Shown here piece after piece: positions 54,024 to 62,960 of a stretch of 64,000 bases of DNA. Within the stretch, counting starts at the first letter, position 1. The number at the start of each line of letters is the position of its first letter. This DNA is from Sphingobacterium puteale (GTDB taxonomy: Bacteria > Bacteroidota > Bacteroidia > Sphingobacteriales > Sphingobacteriaceae), in contig NZ_RBWS01000010.1 in NCBI RefSeq assembly GCF_003627955.1, positions 62,001 to 126,000 on the forward strand. Reading direction: 5' to 3'. Under the pieces are notes generated by a model. That model was not told the origin of the DNA. It saw nothing but the letters and a program-made list of their open reading frames with translations, and did not search any database. A program made the position numbers and the translations under genes.

Positions 54024-55118
54024 ATGGCAGCTGATACAATGGTATTGACCCGCAAAATACAGGTTTTTGTGGATTGTGACGATAAAGAAAAACGATCAGA
54101 GTATTTTAAACAACTCTTCGAATGGCAGGATCTTGTTTTCCGTGGTGCCAATATGGTCATCACCCACCAATATGTACAAGAGAATCTCAAAGATCTGATT
54201 TACCTACAAGAAGATGTGAAAATTAAACTGGCCGATCAGGCAAAAGATCCTGAAGGTGTCTTGAATACTTCACGGATGAATACAACGTATCGCCTGTTGT
54301 CCAGTTATTTTAAGGGACGAATTCCTACGGACATTCTATCACAGATAAACACGGCGTTAATCAAATATTTTCAGGCGGATCGTCTCTCGTACTGGAAAGG
54401 TGAAAAATCACTCCGCAATTATAAAAAAGACATGCCTATTCCTTTTTCCGGTCGACAAATTAACTTGAGTAAAGATGAGAATAATAGAGATTTTAAATTC
54501 ACACTATTCAAAATACCTTTTCGGACCTACCTCGGTAAAGACCGATCGGATAAAAGGGTATTGCTCCAACGTGCATTGGTCGGACAAATTAAAGTCTGCA
54601 GCAGCGCAATCAAAATTGTTAAAGGTAAGATCTTTCTACTGCTGGCCCTGGAACTTCCCAAAAAGATCCAAGAATTGAAAGATAACATTATTGCCGAAGC
54701 GTCGCTTTCTATTGAACACCCGATAGCAGTGACCATCGGTAAGGAGTCCTTTCAGATCGGTAACAAGGAAGAGTTTACTTACCGCCGTATGGCCATTCAA
54801 GCAGCACGGCATCGTTTGCAGAAGGCTGCCGCATTTGATAAAGGTGGACGTGGACGTAAGCGAAAAATGAAAAGCTTGGAACATTACAATGAAAAGGAAA
54901 AAAATTATGTAGACACAAAACTGCACCTGTATAGCCGCAGGTTAATTGAGCTATGCGTCAAAGCACAAGCGGGTACGCTCTTACTGGTCAACCAATCCAA
55001 CAAGGAAGAAATTGCCAAAGGTGATGAATTCTTGTTGCGAAACTGGAGCTACTATGGCCTGATCGAAAAGATTAAATACAAGGCTAAAATGGTAGGCATC
55101 AACATGATTATCGAATAA
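54024..55118 (+). CDS. Nuclease-dead, C-terminally truncated Cas12f/TnpB-like protein
   Basis: A 364-residue basic protein. The N-terminal half is helical/WED-like. The RuvC fold begins at about 230: IAVTIG (234-239) aligns with the GIDxG strand of RuvC-I but lacks the catalytic Asp. A bridge-helix-like basic stretch follows (AARHRLQKAAAFDKGGRGRKRKMKSL, about 260-285), then KNYVDTKLHLYSRRLIELCVKAQAGTLLLVNQSN, where the RuvC-II Glu expected after the hydrophobic strand is replaced (VNQS). The chain ends with WSYYGLIEKIKYKAKMVGINMIIE, matching the TnpB/Cas12f helix just before the zinc finger, so the zinc finger and RuvC-III (DxNAA) are absent. It should bind guide RNA and DNA without cutting. 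The assignment is by motif reading and needs a structure comparison. Confidence 0.8.
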   Translation: MAADTMVLTRKIQVFVDCDDKEKRSEYFKQLFEWQDLVFRGANMVITHQYVQENLKDLIYLQEDVKIKLADQAKDPEGVLNTSRMNTTYRLLSSYFKGRIPTDILSQINTALIKYFQADRLSYWKGEKSLRNYKKDMPIPFSGRQINLSKDENNRDFKFTLFKIPFRTYLGKDRSDKRVLLQRALVGQIKVCSSAIKIVKGKIFLLLALELPKKIQELKDNIIAEASLSIEHPIAVTIGKESFQIGNKEEFTYRRMAIQAARHRLQKAAAFDKGGRGRKRKMKSLEHYNEKEKNYVDTKLHLYSRRLIELCVKAQAGTLLLVNQSNKEEIAKGDEFLLRNWSYYGLIEKIKYKAKMVGINMIIE

Positions 55119-55119
55119 A

Positions 55120-55746
55120 TCAATCTAATTTTTTTCCTCTATAATATTCATTCCAGCTATCCTTCGCATACCCTTTACCCAGATATTTAAATGTGAAGGC
55201 AGTCGCATCTTTTATCTCCTGGCCATAATAATAGACTTTCCAACTGTCCTTGCTGTATCCGTCGCCAAGAAGAACAAAACTTGGAGCGGATACATCTTTT
55301 ATTTGATTGCCTCTATAATAGACGTTCCAACTGTCTTTGGCATATCCTTCATCCAGTATTTTAAAGCTGGGTGCAGAGACATCTTTAATCTTAATGCCAC
55401 GATAATAGGCATTCCAGCTATCTTTCGCATACCCCCAACCAAGTGACTGGAAAGAATGTGGCGATACATCTTTGATCTTGATACCACGATAATAGGCATT
55501 CCAGTTGTCTCTTGCATAAGCATTACCAAGGTCTTTGAAAGATCGTGCATCAACATCTTCGACCATCCTATCCCTGTAGAAAATCCGGTTGCCTATGTTG
55601 ACATAATCGTTTTCTCTGTCGTGCCGAAAGGTCGTCTGAGACGTGGATCTTTTATTGTCCCCAATGTGTTGAGCAATACTTTTCTCCATTATACATAGCA
55701 ATGCAAAGGAAATAACAAACATATTTTTTAAGTGGATAAAGGCCAT
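55120..55746 (-). CDS. Secreted DKNYY-repeat protein
   Basis: A 208-residue protein with a signal peptide (MAFIHLKNMFVISFALLCIMEKSIAQ) and five tandem repeats of about 25 residues with the pattern YAKDSWNxYYRGxxIKDVSxxSFxxLGxG. This is the DKNYY family, made of small beta-repeat units of unknown function found outside the cytoplasm. The repeats are close enough at DNA level to show internal similarity (GATAATAGGCATTCCA recurs). It is convergent with the dCas12f gene, whose stop is one base from its own stop, so the two have overlapping 3' untranslated ends. No link to the RNA-guided system is evident. Confidence 0.82.
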   Translation of the reverse strand: MAFIHLKNMFVISFALLCIMEKSIAQHIGDNKRSTSQTTFRHDRENDYVNIGNRIFYRDRMVEDVDARSFKDLGNAYARDNWNAYYRGIKIKDVSPHSFQSLGWGYAKDSWNAYYRGIKIKDVSAPSFKILDEGYAKDSWNVYYRGNQIKDVSAPSFVLLGDGYSKDSWKVYYYGQEIKDATAFTFKYLGKGYAKDSWNEYYRGKKLD

Positions 55747-55909
55747 AATTTAATCTGTTTTATAATATAATATTTATATTGAGTCTTTACTTTATGACCA
55801 AGATAATTCACCGAAGGTTTAATCATTCTGTCACTTAATTTTTAATAATATTCATCCATTTCAAAGAAGTGATTTTGGAATGTCCATATTTTTTCGTATA
55901 TTGCTGGTT

Positions 55910-56215
55910 ATGAGTTTTAAAGAAAAATTAGAGAACTGGCGCACGTCAATCAATCGCGCCGGTAGTGGTGAGGAATTGTATATTTTGCTTTTGAACTACA
56001 AAAAGTTTATCAATAAAAATTGGATGGACGATTTTGGCGATCCGGGTAACTGGAAATCAGAGCTAAATCAGGTCATCAGCAAAGTAAGAAAGAAAGTGGA
56101 TGTGGCAGACATTCGAAATTGTGAGGATCTGTCGTCCTATCAGGACGATGCCCGGCAGACTGCACATTCGCTCAATCATACTTTAAAATATCACCACTCA
56201 TTGACAAAAGGGTAG
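55910..56215 (+). CDS. Small hypothetical cytoplasmic protein
   Basis: About 101 residues from ATG 55910 (MSFKEKLENWRTSINRAGSG); an upstream in-frame ATG at 55880 adds ten hydrophobic residues and is less likely. The protein is charged and predicted helical, with a Trp-rich middle (NWMDDFGDPGNWKSELNQVI) and a His-containing tail (HSLNHTLKYHHSLTKG). I do not recognise a family. The stop codon lies within the terminator hairpin. It stands between the DKNYY gene and the second SusC operon. Confidence 0.6.
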   Translation: MSFKEKLENWRTSINRAGSGEELYILLLNYKKFINKNWMDDFGDPGNWKSELNQVISKVRKKVDVADIRNCEDLSSYQDDARQTAHSLNHTLKYHHSLTKG

Positions 56216-56232
56216 GCTAGGCCTACCTTTTT
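56208..56232 (+). terminator. Rho-independent terminator overlapping a stop codon
   Basis: AAGGGTAGGC-TA-GGCCTACCTT followed by TTTTTT. The TAG stop of the small hypothetical gene (56213-56215) is in the left arm. Confidence 0.78.
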
Positions 56233-56363
56233 TTTGATCCGCCGACCCTCCTTCGCCTAACTTATTTGCAGTTGAATGGCTTCTTGGTTTTTTAATATAT
56301 TTTAATGTAGCTATAATACAGTGAGTTATTACACTATGTTATTCAATTTATTTCAAAAATTAT

Positions 56364-56394
56364 TTGGACGGAATAAATACATTTTATACATTTG
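56364..56394 (+). promoter_or_regulatory. Canonical Bacteroidetes promoter of the second susCD operon
   Basis: TTG at 56364-56366, a 20-nt gap, then TACATTTG at 56387-56394, an exact TAnnTTTG. It lies 98 nt before the SusC start, leaving a moderate 5' leader that contains TAGTATAGAGTAGTATAG repeats. Confidence 0.65.
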
Positions 56395-56492
56395 ATCAAT
56401 AACTAGTATAGAGTAGTATAGTATAGTTGTTTTAAGGGAACCACTATTCTATTTTAAATCTGATATAATAACCAATAATAACCATCTAATCT

Positions 56493-59400
56493 ATGTTTGT
56501 GAATTCTATTAACTTTATTAAAAAAGCAGGGCTATTCCTACTTTTCATTGCTTTGGCAATGAATAAAGGATATGCTCAGGCACAGCTTCGGAAGCTTACA
56601 GGAACTGTTGTTGATACTTTGGGAGCGGGAATTGCCGGTGTGAGCATTGTAGCCACGGAGGGGAAGACCGGGGCGACAAAAACCGATACGCAGGGAAGGT
56701 TTCAACTGGATGTTGCCGATGGAAATGTACTCAAATTTTCTATTGTGGGTTATCAGCAGCAACTCTTGACAGTGCGTCCCAATCAGCTTACTGTAACAAT
56801 ACAGATGAAGTCGACAAGTAACGAAATTGGCGAAGTTGTTGTCACAGCAATGGGCCAAAAGCAGCGACGGGAAGCAATTGTTGGTGCTGTGACTTCCGTT
56901 AGGCCGAGTGATCTAAAGGTGCCGGCGAGTAATCTGACCAATGCGTTGGCGGGAAAAGTAGCTGGTGTAATTGCATTTCAGCCGAGTGGCCAACCGGGAC
57001 AGGATAATTCAAATTTCTTTATCCGCGGTGTTACAACCTTTGGCTATAAAAGAGATCCTTTGATTTTGATTGATAACGTCGAGATGACGAGTTCAGATCT
57101 GGCCCGGTTACAGGTTGATGATATCGAAAGTTTTTCGATTTTGAAAGATGCAAGTTCTACGGCTTTATATGGGGCTCGGGGAGGTAATGGTGTTATTCTT
57201 GTAAAGACAAAAGAGGGTAAGAGCGGGAGAGCTAAAATAGATGTCAGATTAGAACGTTCCGCATCGGAATCTGTTAAGAATTTGCAGCTTGCGGATCCGA
57301 TTACCTATATGAAGTTGTACAATGAAGCGACCTTGACGCGAAACCCGTCAGCGGTACCACTTTATACGCCCAACAAAATTATGAACACACAGGCCTCCAT
57401 GGAGGGAGCGGCAGGGAGTAATCCATTCGTCTATCCTGCCGTAAACTGGATGGATATGCTGTTTAAAAAACGTACAAGTACCGAGCGGGCTAATCTGAAT
57501 GTTTCTGGCGGAGGCGGCGTCGCCCGATATTATATCGCTGGTTCATATTCGAACGATGCCGGAATTTTGAGGACGGATATCAGAAATAACAATAATAACA
57601 ACGTGAGCTTTAAAAACTATCAGCTCCGTTCCAATGTCAATATTGATCTGACCAAAAGCACAGAACTCGTTGTTCGTCTTTCTGGAAATTTTAATGAGTA
57701 TAGAGGACCGATGACCAATGATCCCTCTTTTGCTACCGATCTCTATAATATTGCGATGCATACTAGCCCAGTGGATTTTCCGGCCTTTTATGAACCCGAT
57801 GCTGCTAATGCCGGCGTACAGCATATCCTTTTTGGAAATAATACCGACGCAACTGTTTTGCCTGATGGGAGTACATTACCTTCATCATCGACTGATGTAA
57901 AGAACATAAACCCTTATGCTGCTTTACTCCGGGGTAACAGAAGATTTTCGGAATCCAGAATGCTGGCCCAATTGGAGCTGAATCAAAAATTGGATTTTAT
58001 TACAAAAGGTCTGAATTTCAGAAGTATATTTAGCACGAATAGATATGCGCGATTTGAGTCCCAACTGGCTTATGCACCTTATTTTTACAATGTAAAATCC
58101 TACGATAAAGCCAGTAACCAATATACTTTGAACTGGATAAATAATAAACCGGACCAGGCGCGGGAGTATTTGAATTATTATGCCGGAGAGAGCACACTCA
58201 ATACATTTTTATATTTACAGGGTGTATTGGATTATGCAGCTGACTTGAATGAAAATCACAACATTAGTGCAGCGCTGATAGGAACACAACAGCAGCAGTT
58301 AAATGCGAATGCGAAGACTTTGTTCACCTCTCTGCCGTATCGAAATTTAGGCTTATCCGGACGTGCGACCTATGCCTACAAAAGTAGGTATTTCCTGGAG
58401 TTCAACTTCGGTTATAACGGTTCTGAACGCTTCTCGGAAAATCATAGATATGGGTTTTTTCCGACAATGGGGGCATCATGGATTATATCTGATGAAAAGT
58501 TCTATGGCCATTTTTCCAATGTGATCAACCGAATGAAACTAAGAGGTAGCTACGGTTTGGTAGGAAATGATGCAATTAGTGACCGAAGATTTTTCTATCT
58601 ATCTGATGTAAACTTAAACGGTGGCAATCCTGCATACTTTGGAATAAATAATGGCTACTCGCATAATGGTGTAACAATCAATAACTATGAAAATAGAGAT
58701 GTAACATGGGAAATTTCGAGACAGATCAATTTGGGATTGGAGCTCACCTTCCTGAAAAATATTAAGCTGATTACCGAGGTCTATAAAAACTATAAATCTG
58801 ATATTCTCCAAGATCGTGCTAACATTCCGACAACAATGGGTTTAGAGGCAGGTATAAACGCAAATATTGGAAAGGTGGAGTCTCAGGGAATTGAATTCTC
58901 CTTGGACGGAAAACACAACTTTAGCAATGACCTTTGGATCTCCTCCATTGCAAATTTTACTTTCGCCAAAAACAAATATACCCAGTATGAAGAACCTGAT
59001 TACAATGAAAAATATAGACTGCATACCGGTGTGGCGATAAATAGAAATTATGGTTATATCGCCGAGCGCTTATTTGTCGATGATACAGAAGCACAGAATT
59101 CACCGACTCAAATTTTCAGTAGCAATGGAATCGCACCGAGAGGTGGTGATATTAAATATCGCGACTTAAATGGGGATGGCGTTGTTGATGGTAAGGATCA
59201 AACTTGGTTCGGTAACCCTACAGTACCGGAGATCGTGTATGGTTTCGGTTTATCCTCAGGATATAAGAATTTTGATCTTAGCGTATTTTTTCAGGGACAG
59301 GCACGGGTGTCTTTCGTTATCGATCCAGCACGGACAAGTCCATTTATCAAAAGTCCTGACTCCTGGTTACCGGGAAATACGCAGGTGATCCAACAGTATG

Positions 59401-59732
59401 CAGATGACCATTGGTCTGAAGATAACCAAAATCTATATGCCTTATACCCAAGATTGGGTACAAATGGTGCGGAGATAGAAAATAACCGCCAAAATAGCAC
59501 ATGGTGGCTGCGTGACGGTAGTTTTATCCGTATGAAATCCTTAGAGTTTGGCTATAGATTCCCAATAAAATTACTTAACAGGATTAAAGTCAGGAATTTG
59601 CGTATCTATTTTAGTGGACTGAATCTATTGACCTGGAGCCCCTTCAAAATGTGGGATCCCGAGCTGGGAGGAAATGGATTTGCCTATCCGCTACAGAAAG
59701 TGTATAACCTCGGTATTAACCTGGGTATATAA
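56493..59732 (+). CDS. SusC/RagA-family TonB-linked outer-membrane receptor
   Basis: A 1079-residue SusC-like protein. It has a signal peptide (ending GYAQ-A), a CarboxypepD_reg-like domain (RKLTGTVVDTLGAGIAGVSIVA, about 33-110), the box IGEVVVTAMGQKQRREAIVGAVTSV, plug segments (LTNALAGKVAGVIAFQPSGQPGQDNSNFFIRG; IESFSILKDASSTALYGARGGNGVILVKTK), and a barrel ending YNLGINLGI. No STN signalling domain is present. The next gene is its SusD partner. It is the nearest SusC gene downstream of the dCas12f/sigma locus but has its own ordinary promoter. Confidence 0.95.
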   Translation: MFVNSINFIKKAGLFLLFIALAMNKGYAQAQLRKLTGTVVDTLGAGIAGVSIVATEGKTGATKTDTQGRFQLDVADGNVLKFSIVGYQQQLLTVRPNQLTVTIQMKSTSNEIGEVVVTAMGQKQRREAIVGAVTSVRPSDLKVPASNLTNALAGKVAGVIAFQPSGQPGQDNSNFFIRGVTTFGYKRDPLILIDNVEMTSSDLARLQVDDIESFSILKDASSTALYGARGGNGVILVKTKEGKSGRAKIDVRLERSASESVKNLQLADPITYMKLYNEATLTRNPSAVPLYTPNKIMNTQASMEGAAGSNPFVYPAVNWMDMLFKKRTSTERANLNVSGGGGVARYYIAGSYSNDAGILRTDIRNNNNNNVSFKNYQLRSNVNIDLTKSTELVVRLSGNFNEYRGPMTNDPSFATDLYNIAMHTSPVDFPAFYEPDAANAGVQHILFGNNTDATVLPDGSTLPSSSTDVKNINPYAALLRGNRRFSESRMLAQLELNQKLDFITKGLNFRSIFSTNRYARFESQLAYAPYFYNVKSYDKASNQYTLNWINNKPDQAREYLNYYAGESTLNTFLYLQGVLDYAADLNENHNISAALIGTQQQQLNANAKTLFTSLPYRNLGLSGRATYAYKSRYFLEFNFGYNGSERFSENHRYGFFPTMGASWIISDEKFYGHFSNVINRMKLRGSYGLVGNDAISDRRFFYLSDVNLNGGNPAYFGINNGYSHNGVTINNYENRDVTWEISRQINLGLELTFLKNIKLITEVYKNYKSDILQDRANIPTTMGLEAGINANIGKVESQGIEFSLDGKHNFSNDLWISSIANFTFAKNKYTQYEEPDYNEKYRLHTGVAINRNYGYIAERLFVDDTEAQNSPTQIFSSNGIAPRGGDIKYRDLNGDGVVDGKDQTWFGNPTVPEIVYGFGLSSGYKNFDLSVFFQGQARVSFVIDPARTSPFIKSPDSWLPGNTQVIQQYADDHWSEDNQNLYALYPRLGTNGAEIENNRQNSTWWLRDGSFIRMKSLEFGYRFPIKLLNRIKVRNLRIYFSGLNLLTWSPFKMWDPELGGNGFAYPLQKVYNLGINLGI

Positions 59733-59745
59733 ATCTTTTATTATA

Positions 59746-61695
59746 ATGAATCAACACATGAAGACATCATATTCAAAATTTTTATACATGGCTGTCCTGA
59801 TTATCTCGACTGTGTCATGTAAGAAGTACCTGAATGTTACACCGGACAATGTCGGTACAATAGATTACGCTTTTAGAAATCGTAACGAGGCTGAAAATTA
59901 TCTATTCACCTGCTACTCAACGCTACAACAGATGAATACGCCTTGGCTAGACGCTGGTTTTTCTACTTCCGGGGAGATAATCTATCCTGCGCCCAATGAA
60001 ATAAATGACAATCAAGGACTTAATCCCGTAGGGTTTAATATCATGAGAGGTACGCAGAATGCGGGAAAACCAGGACTGAATTATTGGGATGGCACCGAGG
60101 GAGGACAAGCTATTTTTAAAGCAATAAGACGTTGCAACACGATGCTTGAGAACATTGATAAGCCCATAGACCTCGGTGAATCGGAAAAGAAAAGATGGAT
60201 TGCGGAAACGAAGTTTCTGAAAGCTTATTATCATTTCTACCTGTTTAGAATGTATGGGCCTATTCCTATTATTGATGTCAACCTTCCAATAAATAGTTCG
60301 ATCGAAGACGTTAAAGTGAAACGGGCACCAGTAGATTCGGTCGTGAACTACATGGTGCGTTTAATTGATGAAGCTATTCCAAACCTGCCTATTCAGATCC
60401 AGAATCCACAACTGGAATTGGGGCGGATCACAGGACTTATAGCACTTTCCGTCAAAGCACAGATTTTAACAACTGCTGCTAGTCCATTATTTAATGGAAA
60501 TCCTGATTACATTGGCTTTAGCAATAAAGACGGACAACCTCTGTTTAATCAGGCAAAAGATAACACCAAATGGGACCGTGCGGCCCAAGCTTGTTCCGAA
60601 GCGCTCAATGCTTGCCTTGCCAATGGTCTGCGTTTGCACACGTTCACACCAACAGCAGCGATGCCCGCAAATCTTCCAAAAGAATTAAAGGATGTTTTGA
60701 CCATGCAAACTGCCATTACTGAAAAATGGGAATTGAACACTGAATTAATATGGGGCTTGAATCCTGTCTTTGGGTTTGGCCTACAAGAACGTTTTATGCC
60801 ACGTCTATCTGCTGCTTCAGCGACCAATTTAAGTAGTGCTCAAGGCACGCTTTCTGTTCCGATTGCTCAGCAGGAGCTATTTTATACAGCGAATGGACTC
60901 CCAATTGAGGAAGACAAAACTTGGGATTATAGGAATAGGTATGCCCTGAAAACAGCAACAGCTACCGATCAATATCATGTACACAATGGTTATGAAACTG
61001 TCGCAGCCCATTTCAAGCGTGAGCCTCGGTTCTATGCTGCGATAGCTTTTGATGGCGGTGTATGGTATGGAAATGGTGAATTAAATAATCCTACAAATGC
61101 ATTTTATGTGCAGGCGAAAGGAACGACAAGTTATGCCGGACCTAAAGATCAATCACATACCAATATCACTGGGTATTGGGTCAAAAAGTTGGTGAATTAT
61201 CTGACGGTGTATGGTACCCAGATGACTTATGAAAATTTTCATTTTCCGTTGATGCGGCTTTCCGATCTCTATTTGATGTATGCAGAGGCGCTAAATGAAC
61301 AGGGTAAAAACTATAGTGAAGTATTGCCTTACATTGATATTGTCAGGGCCAGAGCCAATATACCTGCTATCGAGGACGCGTATACGCCCGCCTTGTCTAC
61401 TAACCCATCAAAATATACAACACAATCTGGCCTACGTCAGATCATTCATCAGGAACGAAGAATCGAACTTGCCTTTGAATGTGTGCCAGGATGGGATTTG
61501 CGTCGCTGGAAGGAATTGCAGGGCGTTATGAGTAAGCCTATACAAGGCTGGAATATATATAATGAGCAATCCGTCAATTATTACCGACCATTGACCTTAT
61601 TCGTTCCGGTATTTAGTACGAAGAACTATTTGTGGCCAATTAATTCGGATAATTTTCCTGTAAATAATAATCTGGTTCAGAATCCTTTGTGGTAA
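59746..61695 (+). CDS. SusD/RagB-family nutrient-binding lipoprotein
   Basis: About 649 residues from ATG 59746; the frame is open earlier inside susC, and ATG 59758 (MKTSYSKFLYMAVLIISTVSC) is an alternative start. Lipobox ISTVSC-KK precedes YLNVTPDNVGTIDYAFRNRNEAENYLFTCYSTL. SusD helices appear as KKRWIAETKFLKAYYHFYLFRMYGPIPI, and the C-terminal region as PLMRLSDLYLMYAEALNEQGKNYSEVLPYIDIVRARANIP and HQERRIELAFECVPGWDLRRWKE. It partners the upstream SusC. It is about 100 residues longer than the SusD at 46257. Confidence 0.95.
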   Translation: MNQHMKTSYSKFLYMAVLIISTVSCKKYLNVTPDNVGTIDYAFRNRNEAENYLFTCYSTLQQMNTPWLDAGFSTSGEIIYPAPNEINDNQGLNPVGFNIMRGTQNAGKPGLNYWDGTEGGQAIFKAIRRCNTMLENIDKPIDLGESEKKRWIAETKFLKAYYHFYLFRMYGPIPIIDVNLPINSSIEDVKVKRAPVDSVVNYMVRLIDEAIPNLPIQIQNPQLELGRITGLIALSVKAQILTTAASPLFNGNPDYIGFSNKDGQPLFNQAKDNTKWDRAAQACSEALNACLANGLRLHTFTPTAAMPANLPKELKDVLTMQTAITEKWELNTELIWGLNPVFGFGLQERFMPRLSAASATNLSSAQGTLSVPIAQQELFYTANGLPIEEDKTWDYRNRYALKTATATDQYHVHNGYETVAAHFKREPRFYAAIAFDGGVWYGNGELNNPTNAFYVQAKGTTSYAGPKDQSHTNITGYWVKKLVNYLTVYGTQMTYENFHFPLMRLSDLYLMYAEALNEQGKNYSEVLPYIDIVRARANIPAIEDAYTPALSTNPSKYTTQSGLRQIIHQERRIELAFECVPGWDLRRWKELQGVMSKPIQGWNIYNEQSVNYYRPLTLFVPVFSTKNYLWPINSDNFPVNNNLVQNPLW

Positions 61696-61709
61696 TAGTA
61701 AACTTAGTT

Positions 61710-62936
61710 ATGATAAATATAAAAAAATATACTCTCCCTTTATTTCTCCTTATAATGGTATCTATTATAAGCGGCTGTAAGAAAAACAACGGCTTTAACG
61801 TTGTTATTTCGGAGGATACGAGCAAGCCTTTGCCTGTTAGTAATGTTAAGGTTGATAACTTTACAGGCGGAGCCAATATTACCTATAATCTACCCAATTC
61901 GCCAAACATATTATATGTGTTAGCTAAATATAGGGTGAACGACAATCTCGTTAGGGAAACTAAGTCTTCTTATTATAAAGATACAGTGGTTGTGGAAGGG
62001 TTTGCAAAAGAAAAACCTTATGAGGTTACGTTATACACCGTAACTAGAGCTAATGTGATGTCAGATCCTGTTACTGTTACCGTAAATCCGAAGATACCCG
62101 CTTATCTCGAAACTCGTCCATCACTTTTGTTGTCACCAGATTTTTCCGGAGTTAATATTACAGGCAATAATCCGTCGGGCAAGCAGATCAGTATCGTTTT
62201 GTTAAGTTTCAATAAGAATACTGGTCTAATGGAAATCGAAGACCAGTTTGTTACTAAAAACACTAAAATAGATCATTCGGTATTTGGATTTAATGCCGTT
62301 GAACGCAGATTTGCGGTGTATGTTGCTGACCGTTGGGGAAACCTTTCAGATACATTACAGACTTCCCTGACCCCATTGTTTGAAGAGGCAGTGGATAAGA
62401 ATAAATTTAGCACATTGAATTTGAGCACAGATACGCCAATAGATTTTAATTGGCAGGTGCAGAATCTGTGGGATGGTCGGGCAGATGGTAGCGGGTGGCA
62501 CACAAAGTTCGGTGAGCCTCTTCCTTATTCCTGCAGTTTTGACATAGGAAAAACATACAAACTGAGTCGCTTTGTGGTGTTTGAAAGAACAGGATCGCAG
62601 TATACGTATAAGTATGCCAATCCTAGAGAGTTTTCGTTATGGGGGACCAATGCAGCCATACCGGATAATGTGAAGTTACCCGTAAGGGCAGATGAAGGTA
62701 CGGTCATTGGCAATTGGGTAAATTTGGGCAATTTTGTTTTTCCTGATCCACCATCCGGAAATGCGCCGGCCAATTCTACCGCGGCAGATGAAGATTTTGT
62801 CAAGCAAGGGGTAAGTTTTAGAGTGCCATTTGGCGCTCCTCCAGTGAAGTATTTACGAATAGCCGTGTCAACCGTCTGGGGAAGGGAAGCCGGTGCGCAT
62901 TTGATGGAAGTAACACCTTATGGGACACCTGAATAA
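61710..62936 (+). CDS. DUF4959/DUF5000-type surface lipoprotein of the susCD operon
   Basis: About 408 residues from ATG 61710 (MINIKKYTLPLFLLIMVSIISGC-KK, lipobox). The modules recall the DUF4959, DUF5126 and DUF5000 set common after SusD: PLPVSNVKVDNFTGGANITYNLPNSPNILYVLAKY, then a middle domain with ISIVLLSFNKNTGLMEIEDQF and RRFAVYVADRWGNLSDTLQTSLTPLFEE, and a C-terminal discoidin-like (F5/8 type C) domain, LWDGRADGSGWHTKF through LRIAVSTVWGREAGAHLMEV. It probably binds glycan at the surface. It lies 14 nt after susD. Confidence 0.8.
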   Translation: MINIKKYTLPLFLLIMVSIISGCKKNNGFNVVISEDTSKPLPVSNVKVDNFTGGANITYNLPNSPNILYVLAKYRVNDNLVRETKSSYYKDTVVVEGFAKEKPYEVTLYTVTRANVMSDPVTVTVNPKIPAYLETRPSLLLSPDFSGVNITGNNPSGKQISIVLLSFNKNTGLMEIEDQFVTKNTKIDHSVFGFNAVERRFAVYVADRWGNLSDTLQTSLTPLFEEAVDKNKFSTLNLSTDTPIDFNWQVQNLWDGRADGSGWHTKFGEPLPYSCSFDIGKTYKLSRFVVFERTGSQYTYKYANPREFSLWGTNAAIPDNVKLPVRADEGTVIGNWVNLGNFVFPDPPSGNAPANSTAADEDFVKQGVSFRVPFGAPPVKYLRIAVSTVWGREAGAHLMEVTPYGTPE

Positions 62937-62960
62937 TGAGATTTATAAAGGAGACAAACA

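Noticed and set aside
55120..55746. DKNYY-repeat gene as part of the RNA-guided system because it abuts dCas12f
   Set aside because: It is on the opposite strand, encodes a secreted protein and belongs to a widespread family. Convergent placement alone gives no functional link.
59497..59506. 10-nt match of the start of the 52363 spacer (TAGCACATGG) inside the second susC gene
   Set aside because: It is far inside the coding region near the 3' end, where guided activation would serve no obvious purpose, and it does not extend.
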